A DNA stretch of 64,000 bases from Lichina pygmaea (taxonomy: Eukaryota; Ascomycota; Lichinomycetes; Lichinales; Lichinaceae). The translations under genes were made by a program, and so were the position numbers. The notes under the pieces were generated by a model. It saw nothing but the letters and a program-made list of their open reading frames with translations. It was not told the DNA's origin and did not search any database. The stretch's first letter is position 1. Each line of letters opens with the position of its first letter. Below are positions 44,901 to 57,566 of the stretch, in pieces. Location: positions 4,298,202 through 4,362,201 of the forward strand of contig OY730171.1 of NCBI GenBank assembly GCA_963422465.1, read 5' to 3'.

Positions 44901-45722
44901 CGTCAAGAACACGCTGCTAGCCTCTACGATCCTGCTGACTGGGAGCACGAACGTCATACCAGCGGAAGATGCATCGGTTCAGAGACTCTTGGACGACCTT
45001 GTCGAATGTCTAGATGATAGAATGGTACCGCGTCTCGTTCATCCTGTGACCTGCATAGAGCGTTGCCATGCAATCAGCATCGAATTGTGTTCTAACCGGT
45101 TCCGATTCAGACCACGTCGATCGCAGTTCACTGCATCCGTTCTCTCTTACTCGGTGGTCCTCGAATACCTGCCGACGAGAACATCGTACGCACGTTCGTG
45201 CCAAGGCTGGCCAGATACATGACCTCAGCACCAGACCACGAAGACCCGGCGAACGCCCGGGGGCGCGTCTGTCAAGCAATGACCTCTTTCGTGGGGACGC
45301 TATCGGCAGCCCGAATCCCTCTCGGTCTGCGATTCGTCGTACCGGCGCTCATACAGAACGCTTCGTTCGCCGCGGGCGTCGATCAGAGGAAGACGCACCA
45401 GCAGGCCGCCGCACGGCTCCTGGAGCTCGCAGCGCTCGATCAGACGTCGTTCAAAAGTATCGTGGGCGGCATGGACCGCGATCAGCGGGGGAAGATGGAG
45501 GCCATCGTCCGCCAGGGAAGCGGGAGAGGCCGCCGAAGACGGGCCGCTGACGGTCACGACGACGATGAAGACGATGAAGACGATGACGACGAAGGTGACG
45601 ACGATGACGATGATGATGACAACGACGAAGACGAGCGTGTCGATGGCATCGGCCCACGGAAGAGACGACAAGCCGAAGGTAGTCAACCCAGCATCGCACT
45701 GAAGATGAACTTTGGCGGTTGA
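38976..45722 (+). CDS. LAA1: LAA1/HEATR5-type HEAT-repeat AP-1 accessory protein
   Basis: Laa1/HEATR5 is a giant HEAT-repeat protein that helps AP-1 clathrin adaptor act at the trans-Golgi network and endosomes. Ten exons fit: 38976-41408, 41464-41826, 41873-43153, 43207-43438, 43490-43791, 43840-44285, 44343-44461, 44509-44646, 44696-45024 and 45111-45722. All phases close to 2084 aa, the family size. Diagnostic blocks are RVVRNNIGRSFACLFSSGDG, KHAAAHCLGEIFRATGEGAR, SSLFRALGKIAGRLGD, LVVHPDVLVRNVASEALGRL and PLQSTRIQESILEQL. Intron 3 (43154-43206) has a GC donor (AAG|GCAAGT). The C-terminus (about 2030-2070) is a polyacidic Asp/Glu run followed by a basic patch and KMNFGG. Confidence 0.93.
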
Positions 45723-45858
45723 TCGTCGGGCGGAGGGCCTTTTCCTTTGTACTTCCGTATGCTCGCTCGATTTGAAAAGTCCTATCGCAGAAAATAGCCA
45801 TGGGTTACGTGCATCCATCAGACCTGCTTTTATTTGGGGAGGGGAGGTAGTCCGAGCG

Positions 45859-45883
45859 CCCCCCCCCCCCCCCCCCCCCCCCC
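45859..45883. repeat. 25-base poly-C tract
   Basis: Longest homopolymer in the window, about 140 bp past the LAA1 stop codon. Confidence 0.9.
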
Positions 45884-46201
45884 GGAGGTGTTTAAAACTC
45901 GATAATATCGATAGATCAGTTATCCCTCCTTCTTTCCAACGTAATCCGTTCGGTTGCGAAGGGGTACGTACGTTACGTACATGCAGCCGCAAGGAGAAAA
46001 GCGATGTCTTAATTCCGAACAGCTGTGTTTTTCAGCCAAGATACCACTGATCAGGTGGTGGAGGATAGGTGGCAGGCCCCCTCTGGCCGCTACTGCGGCC
46101 ATCTAACGTATCGGTTCTTTGCGTGGAGTTTACTGACCAGTACTGCTGCTCGGTCATTGCTGCCTCTTCCACTCTTCCTTCGTAGCTTTCTACTCCTACT
46201 C

Positions 46202-46202
46202 C

Positions 46203-46249
<47 letters not shown>

Positions 46250-46256
46250 CTGTCTG
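46202..46256. repeat. TGTC tetranucleotide microsatellite
   Basis: About 13 CTGT units with one interruption (TCCG); a second shorter patch lies at 46285-46312. Confidence 0.95.
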
Positions 46257-47540
46257 CTTATACCGTCACTGTGGCCTGCCTACCTGTCTGTCTGTCCGTC
46301 CGTCCGTCTGTTTGTGGGAAACTTGGCTGGTACGTAGCTCTGCTTGGCCTCGGGAAAAGAGAGGAGGAAGGAGGGGAGTGGGTGGCAGATGGAGGGGAGA
46401 GAGAGACAGAGAAAGGAATGGAAGCCGCTTTAATTATTGCTGGGAATTGAAAGACATTACTGCTGGACTCGAAACCAAGAACTCGAGACCCATAGGGGCA
46501 CCAAGGGTCAGCCATGTCACCACTCGTACGGAGTACAGTGAGCAAGCAATCCCCAAGCAAAAACGTCCCGTCTCGAGACTGACCCCCGAGTCTCCCTCCG
46601 ACCTCCTCCTCAGCCCCTTGCCTACGGCCGCAACAAGAGAACTTCAACTTCTACGTGCTGTACGTGAGAGGCCCAATCGTTCCGCCGAGCAGGTCGAGTA
46701 AGCATATCAACAGATTCCTTCCGTGCCATGTGTCCAGTGCTTGTTCGGCGTCAGAAGATCGATTGTTGTCGTGTCGGGTCCGGCCTTCATCGTTCGAGAT
46801 TCTGGCGTAAGTTTATTGAGATGTTGGTGCGAGGAGAGATGTGATCTTTTGGTCACTTCAAGGGTTCGTATGGAATACTTCCGCACAGCTGGGAAACATC
46901 TTGGGCCTGCGATGAAGATTGGAAAAGCCCCTAGGGGGCTGGGAGGGGGGGGGGGTGCAGCAATATTTGCATTGCTGCAACTCTGTGATTCTCTCTGTCA
47001 GTTCGCTGGTTCTATGCGCCGTGTCTGTCTATGATGATAGCTTGTGGAACTGCTCAATGAGCTACGCTCGCGCTGAAAGACAGTCAATTTGTGGGAGCTG
47101 TCAAAGTACGTGGCATAAGAGTTTTCATGCCAATGATTGACGCTTGTTCCATGACTGCAGACAGGCCGCCTTTCATTCTCAACTGGACGCTCGAGTCGCT
47201 GGGAGCTCATAGCAGGATCCACCGGGCTTGAGCCGCGGCATTGCTCATCCCCTTGTGTCGGACGCAGTCAGCGCCACTTGCGCCGTCGGTAAGAAAGTGT
47301 GCGCGTTGAGGATAAGTATCATATTCGTCATCCTGTAGAAGCAGAAGACATGTCAGCGTCATCTTTTAAAGAATGACAGTAGGGCGGCTGACCACTGCGG
47401 CTCAGAGTGCTGAGGATGAAGCCGGCATCGGCTTGCTATCGATTGCTTAATCAACCCGCATTTTCGGAGGCATTAATAGCCGACGCTCTGGGTGTATGCC
47501 TGCTACGGTAAAATCACATCATGTCCGCAAGAACGGCAGG

Positions 47541-49235
47541 CTAGCCTAGCGATTCATAAGTTGGATCTTGCCGTTGAGATGGGCCTCCCGTATGCGGTGC
47601 GTCTTGTCCTTGACCCAGTGCTGCCAAGGATGAAGATCCAGCCACTCCCAAGCTTCCAGAATCCGATGATGCTGTGGTGCGGGAGTTCGTGCCTGCAGAG
47701 CCAAACTCCAGCCCTGGGGGAAACGAGGTGGGCGACACGTCGGATGGGCGAGCAGCGCCGGAAGCAACTTGTCCAGCGGCTTTCGCTGCATGTGTCTGGT
47801 ATGAGTTGTACCGTAGCGATCCCAAGATGAGGACTGTTCTAACGTCAGACGACGGGATCCAAAGCAGGCGGTTCCGCATGCCGAGGACGGGCATGCGACA
47901 AAATCTAGGTTGGATGACGATATCCAGAGTGGACGAGCCAGGTCGGGTTTGGAATGTGGGCTTACCAGCCATGCTCGCAATTGCTATGGCCGCACGTCGG
48001 GCAAGTAGCCAGCGCAGACCCTCCACCTCGGACTTGGCATCGGAGTTGAGTAGCACCGTGATCTTGTAGTTGAGCTCTTGAATCTAGATGGTCGCCACTC
48101 AGCAGCTCGCTGCAGTAACGCCAACCCAGTCTCTATCGTCCTGCTCATTCCAGCAGCGAGGCGACGGTTCTGAGGTACATCAAGCCCCCTCAAATCGCGA
48201 AGAGGAAAACACATACCAAGCTGTCTGCGGACCTTTGCTCCATCCTGACCTCCATTTTCCGGTCGTTGAACATGCCCTTCAAGTCGTCCTTGAGCGCAAG
48301 AAGCTCCTGGCTGAGTCGCTGACTGAGAACATCGACTTCCTGTTGGAGCTGTGCGCGGTCGGTGCGCATTCTTTCCGTCTCAACTTTTCGGTTTCGTTGG
48401 ATCTCGGTGGCGAGCTCGCTACACGCGGCTCGGAAGAGGTATCTTGCCTGCAGAGTGGCAGCTTCCTCGTCAGCGGAGCTCCTTCTGCAACGCAACGGGC
48501 GGAGAGAGACGAAGAGCATACATTTTCGACGTCACTTTTCGATATGAGCCCCTCGCCGGCCCGCACTAGATTCTCCTCGAGCAATTCACGGACCGTCTTC
48601 ATGACTGCAACGCTTTGCTCCTCCGTGAAGCCTTTTTGCTGAAGATCGCGGACCAGACTATACATATCAAAATGATGCAGTTGAAGTGGCTGCGGCGTGC
48701 TCAGCTGGCCCTGGGCTTGATCGTCAGGGGCCGATGGCGGATCCATATACAGGACTGTGTCGGGCGACTTCTCTGTAAGCCTCGAACCCCTAGTCGTCGA
48801 CTCGGCCAAATTCGCGGTGACCGTGTTTGGGGACAGCATCGTAGTGGGTTGGCCCGCATACGTACTCTCACTCGGTGGCTCAACGCCGGTCCCGTCATCC
48901 GACCTGGTAGCGCCGGGCTTCGACGCCGTGTCGACAGCAGCAGTGTCTGGGCTGTTTTCGATAGCCTTGGCGGCCTCATTGGACGTCTTCGGCACATCCT
49001 TAGAGACTTCAGCTGGGGCCCTGCCAAGTCCAGAGGGTGGCGGTGGAGGCTGGACGTTGGGGTCTTGACGATGTCGCAGAGGTTGTAGCAATCGATTCGG
49101 GCTTGTGTGGAAACAGTCTCGTCGCACACGAGGCCGTTGCGTAATATCGATGCCTTCTTGCGCGGCACTAGGTCTGAGTGTGCGGCACGACCTCGAAAGA
49201 GAGGGATACAAGAACAGAAGTCGTGATGAGGCCAT
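47541..49235 (-). CDS. FMP32/CCDC90-type mitochondrial coiled-coil protein (DUF1640)
   Basis: Member of the DUF1640 family, which includes yeast Fmp32 and human CCDC90A/MCUR1, mitochondrial inner-membrane coiled-coil proteins linked to respiratory-complex assembly and calcium uptake. Exons 49235-48522, 48447-48217 and 48083-47966 are clear. The N-terminus is an Arg/Ser-rich presequence with a PRVRRDCFHTSP cleavage-like site, then a long Pro/Thr/Ser spacer. The conserved domain starts HHFDMYSLVRDLQQKGFT, continues AVMKTVRELLEENL, and after intron 1 gives the coiled coil LFRAACSELATEIQRNRKV, DVLSQRLSQELLALKDDLKG, then IQELNYKITVLLNSDAKSE. The usual C-terminal membrane segment is not visible: after ASMA there is a GTAAGC donor and I cannot choose the last exon. 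The lower boundary given is the end of the unspliced frame. Confidence 0.85.
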
Positions 49236-50810
49236 GGATCGTAGCTTGTGGGTGGAAGCCTGACGAACTGTCCGGGACGAGGGGTTTTGAAGGGTTGGTG
49301 GATCTAGCCAATGGGAGCCAGCCCGGCCCTGACGTCGTCGGAACAGCCACGCCGAAGTCGCGTCCTTGGCCGAATGTTGTCTGCTGCAATCCGCGCCACG
49401 TTGCTACTTTCCGGCTGTATCGTTGGTAGCAAGCAGTTGGCATTGTTCTAAGCAGACCGGTCATGCATCAATCCAAGTCGATGGTGAGAACCAGATTGCC
49501 GCCTCTTGTCGATTGGCAATGGCTTCCTGTGCTCTACCGTACAAGTGATGGGCTCTTGTTTCCTCGTTCCTAGGCCACTACATCGACCCTTCTGGACAAG
49601 GATGTTTCTTAATCCGGCAAGGGCTTTCGGCTTCTTTCATTGACGTGCCCGAGTCAACGGCAAGCTGTGGGGGAGAGGTTCCAACTCGACCCGTGGCTCA
49701 ACGACCTTCATAAGCTGAACTCTAGGTCATGGTGCCACCTGAACAATCACCACTGCAGGCCCAAAGATAGAGGCAACCAGCCTAGAACTAGCGTCTTTGG
49801 GAAGCTCGGCCTAATTCTAAAAACACAACCACGTTTTCTACAACGATCCGACGGCTCTGTGGTATGGGCCTGCCAGTACTCCCGTGCAGACTTGCGGAAG
49901 GCGCAGTGCTGACTGTCCATGAGCCTTCATATCCGTGCTTTACCGTACCACATACGGGTGCCCGCTCAGAGCGGTGATGAGAGTTGTGTCTGCAATGTAT
50001 TGTAGGGTGCTCATCTTTTCCGGCGCCTGTATAAAAGGTGATTTGTGAGACACTTCTCTTGCTAGGGCCCGCTCTGCTAGCACATGGCAGGGGCAGGTGA
50101 ACTGGCGGACACCTGCTGAGGGTAGCAGACGAACGGCAACTGCGTCATGTCGCCGACGACTTCCAGTCGGGCAATGTTCATCTGCAACCCTCCTCGGTGG
50201 CATTTTCCCTTTCATTGCGGAAGATCCTATTAACAAGGCTTGCTGCTGGATCGCCCGCCAGCTCTGATTGGCCTCGCTGGTGGTCATGCTTCTCTCTGTC
50301 GGCCCCCTGGAATGTCATCTTCTATCTGTCAGTTGAGCATGCACCACACCGCACCGCCGTGTGCGTCTCCTGGGTACACCTGAAGCGGATCCGAAAAGAG
50401 ACCTCCGAGACTCGTAGAGCACAGCACAAGAGGATGTTTGACCGAAGAGCGAAGTCACGCTGATCTCGTGGTGTCATACCACCCACTGACATACTCGAGG
50501 ACATAAACCCATTGCAACGTCCTGGGTTTCATCCACAACGATACCCTCCAAACCAAGGCTGTGGAGTTCACGACGAGTTTGTTTCATCGACGGCGACCTG
50601 GAGACAAATCGCGCACACGCAGGTGGCGGTAAGACCCTCCAGGAAGAATATCAACTGCTCAGACCCGCCCGATATCCAGAGCTCTTTCTCTCTTGCAACG
50701 ACAAGATGGCCCAACGCTGAGGACAACCTCATTGGGTGGGTCTGGGATACCCTCTTGCATGGCATCTCTTGGCAATGGAGCCGCGTACGCTTTAAGCCAA
50801 CCCGCGGGCC
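49236..50810. other. Intergenic with possible retroelement relic
   Basis: 1.6 kb between the FMP32-type start and the COG1 stop. No intact gene is supported. A degraded integrase-like fragment is noted at about 50370-50505. Confidence 0.45.
50370..50505 (+). pseudogene. Possible retrotransposon integrase C-terminal remnant
   Basis: The frame reads HLKRIRKETSETRRAQHK followed by RMFDRRAKSR and a stop; after a shift of frame the next bases read DLVVSYHPL. Charged helix, then K-R-x-F-D-R-R, then G/D-L-V is the order seen at the end of Ty3-type integrases (family knowledge). The match is short, broken by a frameshift and by stop codons, with no polymerase, LTR or target duplication in view, so it is only suggestive. 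Confidence 0.25.
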
Positions 50811-53207
50811 TCATGAAGCCATCAATGAGAACAGCTGGCTCGTTCTCTTCCAGTAATCTTGTACATTTTGACCGAGGCGGTCCGACGAGGAGAGGTGCTT
50901 GTCAACATCCATCAATGCCTTCTCGAGCACCTCGTCCATTTGCTCGTGGCTTTTGTCACTGGAGACGCGCAGTGCTTCCTGAAGCAGCATCAGGTCAAAC
51001 ACCCTTTGGATCTCGCGCCTCCGGTCGTCAGGGATTGGCTCCACCGCTGCCATGTTCTCGCTCTCCTCGGTATTCTCGTGCTCGATGGCGGCCGGTTCAA
51101 CACTGCGATCGAAAATGGCCGGAACACGCGCCTGCAGATATTCCCTGACCCGCCTCGTCGCAGCCGCAGTCCACAGATCGCTGCCCATCTCTGCCATCGC
51201 GCTCACGACACTGTAAAGAAAGGCGAAGACCATCGGCGTTGGTTGAGTTGGTAGAGGAGGCGACCCTTCCCACAATTCAAACACAGGATCGGAGATGCTC
51301 CTTTGCTCTTTGGCCACTCCCTCCTCGAGACGTTCTAGCGCTTTTTTCGAGACGGACTCTGCAAGCACCTGATGAAGTTTCGGCACCAGCGAGAGGCCGA
51401 AGGAGTCTAGGCCACCGTATTGTGGTAGCTGCTGCCTTACGTCTCGCAAGATTCGAATCGCGCAGCATGCGCGTGCCACTTGTTGCCTGGACGCAATATG
51501 CGTCACGGTCCCGGCTAGGAGTCCCTGGAAGCAGCTGAAAGCTGTATTGATTGCCTTGCTAAAATGTTCTTCGATCGCTGCTGCGCCATCTTCAGGCTGC
51601 TGGATCCCCGTAGTTGCATCATTCTCGTCCATTTCAAGGTCCAGCTCTTCGTCCCACGTTTGAGTTTTCAGCTGCTTGATGATCGAGTCAAGATCTTCGG
51701 TGCATATTCGCCAATCGGAGTACTTCTGCATCGCTCGCCGATGTTGCACGCTGCTTCCATGGAGTCGATCGTGTACCAGCGATTTCAGTCTGGCTCCTCC
51801 AAAACCTATATCTATCAGCGCTTGAGATGCGGCCCAGAGCCCGTTCCGCGGCACCAAATGTTCTTCTTTGGAGTCCTGCACGATCTTGCAGATTTCGCGA
51901 CCGACGTCCTCGAGATGCATCGTGCGGCTCCAAATGACCTGCTTCAGTCGAGCCACGATAGCCATCCTAAGCCTCATCAGATGTGTGACGGCCGGCCGCC
52001 TCGTTCCCATGTCCGTCGGGCTAGACCATATCCGCATCACGTCACGGCGCAGCTGCATCAGGCAAGGTGCATCTGCCACCGTCTGAAGTGCCTCCTCCAC
52101 ACCTTGGAGAAAGGCTTCGAACGTGGCCTTTGTCCAGCTCTCGACAATCGAGTCCACCGCAGTCTTTTGGAGGAGGTCATGCCGCAACCAGGGAGTGAAG
52201 TTACGTATTTCTTCTGGTAGCATCGAAATATTCAGGTCAAAGTCGTATTCAAGCAAGGACCCGAGCTGGTCGTCTTTGATCAACGGTCGAGAACGAAGAC
52301 TGAGGAGAGCAGTCGCCAATCGGTTGACCATCAGAGTCCGGGAGTCTTGAACTGTTTGAAGATACAGGCGTAATGCACTCCCGATCCTGTTCAGCTCGTC
52401 GTCCTCACGGCCTAGTAGACCTTTGACAGCCTCGAGACGAACGTGGAGGAAGTGCTTCAGCACGTCGATAGGGGTAGAGCTGGTGGCGAGTAAGAAAGCG
52501 CACATGTTTTCGAGTATCACCGAGCCTGGCGGTCTCTCGTTGCAAAACATTGAGTCGATTCGTCGCAACAACTTCCCTCGTAGCGACGCCAGACGGTCTC
52601 GAACTCGGTCGACGATAGCGGACTTCTGCTCGTGCTGCGATAAGACCTTGTAGAGCAGACGACATATGACCAGGAGCTTCGCCACAAGTAGATTCGAGCC
52701 GCCTTTCCGCAGCAAGCGACCGATGACCGCTGGGCAGCCATGGAAAAAGGCCAGCCAAGAGGCAAAGGCATGGCGTTCGTCTTCTGCCCTCGAGATGAGC
52801 TTCGTGTCCACGAGATAGGGCATGTTCAGTGCCAACCTGATGCTCGAATTCTCCGTTCAAAATCGGCATAGTTCCGCATCGCACCCTCCAACACCCTAGA
52901 GTTACAGCCTCGGGACACATAGCTAAGGTTGACCTCCACATGCCGCATGTCCTCGTCCATCTTGATGATTCTCTCGGCCGTTCCTAGCAGGTCTCGATAG
53001 CTTCCGCTGTCACAACGGCCAGGTTAGCATCGTCAGAGCAAAGCACGGAGGGGTCAAAGCAGACCCTACGAGTCGTTTTAGCTTGTCTCCATTCGCAGCC
53101 AGCTCAGCACGAAGCTGCTGTTCGATGCGGCGGGTCGCCGGAACCGGAAACTGGAAAGCGTCCTCCCATGACTCCAGCTCTTTGACTTCAGGAATCTTAT
53201 CGGACAT
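50811..53207 (-). CDS. COG1: Conserved oligomeric Golgi complex subunit 1
   Basis: Cog1 is a lobe A-B linking subunit of the COG tether, which docks intra-Golgi retrograde vesicles. Exon 1 (53207-53065) encodes ELESWEDAFQFPVPATRRIE and LRAELAANGDKLKRLVG; exon 2 from 53006 continues GSYRDLLGTAERIIKMDEDM, the family's Vps51/COG-type N-terminal helix pair. The main exon (to 50811) begins LALNMPYLVDTKLISRAED and carries the helical-rod body, with VLKHFLHVRLEAVKGLLGRE and a C-terminal QVFDLMLLQEAL-like helix (RVFDLMLLQEAL here). The intron joining exons 2 and 3 (about 52860-52905) is uncertain: a GTGTTG donor to an ACGGAG acceptor keeps the phase but is only 44 nt. Total about 745 aa. Confidence 0.88.
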
Positions 53208-53577
53208 TTTCGCTGTGTTGTTATAAGATTTGATTGTCGAGATGCATCAGCTGAGATCTTCCTGCTATGCCATGCGTGCTCACAGTACGTCACGTACATT
53301 CATACCAGCGATGATGATTGTGGCTACTTGCTGTACGTAGCCGAGAGCTATCTACGGATGGAATTTAGTAGTGCGGTCAGGAGCCTAATTTTACGGGCTA
53401 ATGCAGGCCCAAATTAAGCTTGCCTGCAGCCTGCACGAACAGGTTGTCTGACCGTCTGCTGGCTATCGTGACCAACCGAGCATTGGAGGACCAAGAGCAC
53501 AACCCAGCACTCTTCAGCGTTATATCATCATCGGTACCCGAATCGTGCAGTCCAATAGACGTAAATTCCTGCACTAT
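53208..53577. other. COG1 promoter / ECM16 3' flank
   Basis: 370 bp between tandem minus-strand genes, holding the COG1 promoter and the ECM16 terminator region. No motif stands out. Confidence 0.4.
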
Positions 53578-56500
53578 CTACTTCTCCTCGACCCAAGCGC
53601 CATTTCGCATTCGCTGGACGACCTTACGGGCGGGCAAAGGCCACCCTTGGCTGCCAGGACCTCCTCTGAGCGAGGGCACGACCCAACACACCCTCTTGAT
53701 GCCATCAGCTTCGTTCGTGATGACCTCCTTGATAGGCTTGCCATCCTGCTGGAGGGTCGTGCCCTTCGTGAGCGTAGCCAGCTGGGCGGCATTGACGGCA
53801 GTCAGCGGGTGCATTCGAACCTTGGAAGCGTTCGCAGAGCGCTGCAACCTGGAGTAGATGACGTAGGGGGGAAGGTTCCCTGCGGAAGCTCGTGCCAGCA
53901 CAGACGATGGATGTATGTAGACCGCCCTTTCTTCTTCGCCGTGGAGGCTGCGAGGGAACAGTGGAAGGTACGGCACGTTGATCGCTCGCTTTGACTGGCG
54001 GGCCTGCTCCACATTAGTCGGTGCCAAATCAGCCCGAATCGCAACTTGGTCGATGAATCCGGCGGCCACAATCTGCTCGAGATACCTGAGCTGCTTGTCC
54101 GATGGCGCAGGTAGAGAGCCGGTGCTTGACGGTAAAGCGGCTCTGCGCGGAGGGTCTGCTCGCAGTAGATGGCATAGTTGGCCACGCAGCATCTGAACTT
54201 CCCGCATTGCCTTGGGGCGAAGAAAGTTTTCGGCGCAGAAAACGGCTGAGCTGGGGGCCGCGGCTTCAGCCAGAGCTGCTGCAACGAGCTTGAGGGCATC
54301 GCTATCTCTTCCTAGCCGGGAGAACCGTGCATGTGCCTTGTTATAGGCTTTGATTCGGGCTTCTCGCCGTTCTCGCTCTTCAGTGGTCATGTCTGTCGAA
54401 GGGTTGCTCGGGATGTGCACCATGGCTGATTCCTCAGTGATGAACAGATCTGGAACAGACAAGGCGGCTACCAGCGCAATGGTGTATGGGAGACACCCAC
54501 GCCCATCGCCCTCTAGTAGTATCTTGCTGAAACGAGGCATGAGTGGAAGGGCTGCCATCTTCTGCCCGAGCTTCGTGAGCTGGTTTGTGGGAGACAGGGC
54601 GCCTAGGTAGCTGAGGAGCTGCGTGTCGACAAGATTAGGCAACCGATTCGAATATCTGCTGGCTACAGCACTCACATTCTTGGCCTTTGTCAGTCGTGTC
54701 CGGTCTGGCTGAGCCGGAAACGGAAACGTATCCAGTATGTTGGGCACGCCCAAGCCCATGAGCTGAAGGACAACACCTTATATGGCATTAGTTGATCACC
54801 GGGTAGATCTGATTGCGGAGGGAGCCAACCTTCGAGAGGCGTTCTCTGTAGCTCCGGCTGAGGGCGTTCCTCAAAATCCCTTTCATATACAGCGGAAGAG
54901 TAGAGCCGGTAACAATGACCGGGGCCAGTTCTCCCCGCACGACCTGCGCGCTGAACGGCGCTGGCTTTGCTAACCCAGTCAACTTCAAAGCTCTGCACTC
55001 CAGTCTCGTCGTTGTATCTTCGCTCTTTGACGCGGCCGCAGTCGAAGACGTAGCTTATCCCGGGGATTGTTAGGCTCGTTTCAGCAATGTTGGTAGCAAG
55101 CACGATGAGCCGAGAGCCCTCCGGAGGAGACTCAAAGACCCGCAGCTGCTCACTTGTCGGGAGCAAGGAGTACAAAGGGAGGATGTGGACGGGCGTAGCT
55201 TCTCCCAGCGATTCACCAATCGTCACATCGTCATCCTCATCATCATCCTGTTCATCAGCGCTATCCTCAGAATAGGGGACGTCGAGATCCGGCCGTGACC
55301 TGACGCGTGAATGACCGAGCTCGACGTCCTCAGCTTCGACAGGGGCTTCTTCCCCCGACAACTGCACCGTGGGTCCACCCGTCGCTGACCTGCCTTTTGA
55401 TACCGGGAAAGTCTTCTTCAACCTCTCTGCGAGACCAATGATCTCGCTCCTGCCCGTCAAGAAAACGAGCATGCCGCCGGACGGCAAAGTTCGGTGCCCT
55501 TTCCTAATCTTCCGGTATGCTTCCTCGACGTAATCGTAATTCGTTTTCCGGGCCCAATGAATAGTGACAGGGTATTGTCTGCCTTCGACATCTATGATCG
55601 GTGGGGGAGTGGGGAAAAGAGTCTTGTTCTCGGTGATATCTGCCACCCCAAGGGTCGCAGACATTACAATAAGCTTCAAAGGCTTGATGCTGGAGTCCTC
55701 TTTCGATAGCGTGTCTCGAAGTCTGACGATTCTGCTCATCATACCAATCAAGATCGAAGTGTCCTTGCTCATTTCGTGAGCCTCGTCGACCACGATCGCA
55801 GAGTAATTCAGCAACGCAATATCTTCTGCTGCTTCGCGTAAGAGAATTCCGTCGGTCATGAACTTGATGGCCGTCTTCGCGCTGACCGACCCTTCGAACC
55901 GAATCTAGGAGTAGTTTAGAGAGGGGAAATATTACGCCGCGTGAGGAACAAACCTTGTATGCTACCCGATCGGCCTCCTGGCATAATTCGGCAGCAACTC
56001 GCCGAGCCATGCTCACGGCCGCAACTCTTCTAGGCTGAGTGATGCCAATCACCCCCGGGTTCGGACCGCTGATGTCTCCATACCCGGATTCGAATAGAAA
56101 TTGCGGTATCTGAGTGGTCTTGCCACTTCCTGTGGTGCCACAGATCAGAACTGCAGGATTATTGTGAATCGCCTCCATGATCTTGTGTTCTTCCATGGTG
56201 ACTGGTAACGCAAGCCTGTGCTTTTGAATGTCCTGATTGCGCTCCACCTCGACCGCGAATGCTTTTCGGTAGACCCCTTTGCTCTGTAGCTCAGCAGGTA
56301 AGGGGTCCTCATCTCTCTCTCGCCTCGGGCGCGGAGCGTTCTGAATCTGATTGGGCCCTGAATCCGCCAATTGTTCCATTGGCACGCTGGGCACAAAGCC
56401 ATGAGCTTGGTTCCGCTGCTGGTCTGCCCAAGCCTTGAAGGCTGTGATACGGGTTTTCTTGCCCTCTGGAAGCTCGTCCTCGCTGGTATCCGTTGAGCCT

Positions 56501-57378
56501 TCTGAGGCTGCAGCGTCCCCATCATCGTCGGCAAGAAATCCTTTCTGGCCAGTGCTCTCGTCATCCCTCAGAGATGATCCCGTTGATCCGTTCTCGTTCT
56601 TTCCAGACCCGATATCGCTCCCTGCATCAGAGCCAGCCTCTTCCGATGAAGTCTGCTCCAAAGACGCTTTAATGAGCTCGGGAGTAGGTATCGTTTTCTT
56701 GTATCTTTTTCTCCTCTTGATAATGACCGGTTTCCCTTCCTGATCGAGCTCTAGGGGCCGCTTGAGACCGCTTCCCAAGGCCGGAACGACCGCGGGTGCT
56801 TTCGACCTGACGCTTCCATCGTTCGCCAACCCCTGGAACACTTGACGAGAATCCTCTTGCTGCTCCTCTTCTATGTCGCTGCTGGCATCTGAACTAGACG
56901 ATCCAGATTCGTCGAGATCTGCACCATCCGGCGCGCTGGTCCTCAGTCCAGCCTCTATCTCCTTCTGATGACGATCCAAAACATCTTGTCTGGTCTCTCT
57001 GGCCCTCCCCAGCGATTTTGAGCTTTGGAACAGACTTGTATCCACTTTCGTCAGAGCGAGCTTCTTCACAAGATGCAAGTTCTCATCTTTCCTGAGCTTC
57101 TTTGCCTAAGCGAAATGTTAGGCCCTGGGTCAGCATCAATGCCAACACTTGATGCTCACTATGTAAGTCTCAAGCCGCTTCTGTTTCTTCCTGGACATCT
57201 TTGGTTGGTGCGCCCGCCTTTCCTCATCGCGCTGCCGTCGTTTCTCGTCTTTGTCTTCCTTGGACATTGGTAGTATTTCAACGACATTTGAATCCTGCCC
57301 CACCATGGCCGCCTCGCGTTTGGAAGCATTCCTATGCTTACTCTTCCGGTCCCGCGGTTTGCGAATAGGTCCCGTCAT
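53578..57378 (-). CDS. ECM16: DEAH-box RNA helicase ECM16/DHR1 (DHX37)
   Basis: Nucleolar helicase that releases U3 snoRNA from pre-18S rRNA during small-subunit maturation. Exons 57378-57160, 57105-55954, 55904-54830, 54776-54676 and 54618-53578 close to 1195 aa. The basic N-terminus (MTGPIRKPRDRKSKHRN) and KKQKRLETYIAKKL block mark this subfamily; an acidic Ser-rich region follows. Helicase motifs in order: GTTGSGKTTQ (I), TQPRRVAAVSMARRVA (Ia), FMTDGILLRE (Ib), DEAHE (II), SATL (III), GMLVFLTG (IV), LATNIAETSLTIPGI (V) and QRAGRAGRTGPG (VI). The winged-helix/ratchet region begins LLSYLGALSPTNQLTKLG, and an OB-fold ends the protein. After DEAHE the usual Arg is Met (EMS), a small oddity. 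The gene is divergent from PAC3 across 188 bp. Confidence 0.95.
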
Positions 57379-57566
57379 GTCGAGTTGGGAGACGTGGACT
57401 TTTCCTGACGCAGTGCGAGCCTTGTCGAGGTCAATGTTCTATGTGGAGCTCTACTGGAATATTGGGGAGGGGAGCTTGCCAAAGAATATCGGGTTGTCAA
57501 AAGTTGTAGCACCTCGAGCTCAGCCACGCGAGCCAGAGAGGAACGACATCCACGAAAAACCTCCCT

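Larger units (their letters stand above)
45723..47540. other. Simple-repeat-rich intergenic gap
   Basis: 1.8 kb with no recognised gene: a 25-base poly-C run (45859-45883), a TGTC tetranucleotide array (46202-46256), GGA-rich sequence and an 11-base G-run (46945-46955). Frames here are short and shaped by the repeats. Confidence 0.5.

Noticed and set aside
35731-45722. A functional gene cluster joining PET100, TACO1-like and the isomerase
   Set aside because: The genes alternate strands, have separate promoters and act in different organelles. Closeness reflects general gene density.
45300-45992. 230-codon minus-strand frame with a Val/Ile-rich run
   Set aside because: Antisense of the polyacidic GAC/GAT tail of LAA1; not a membrane protein.
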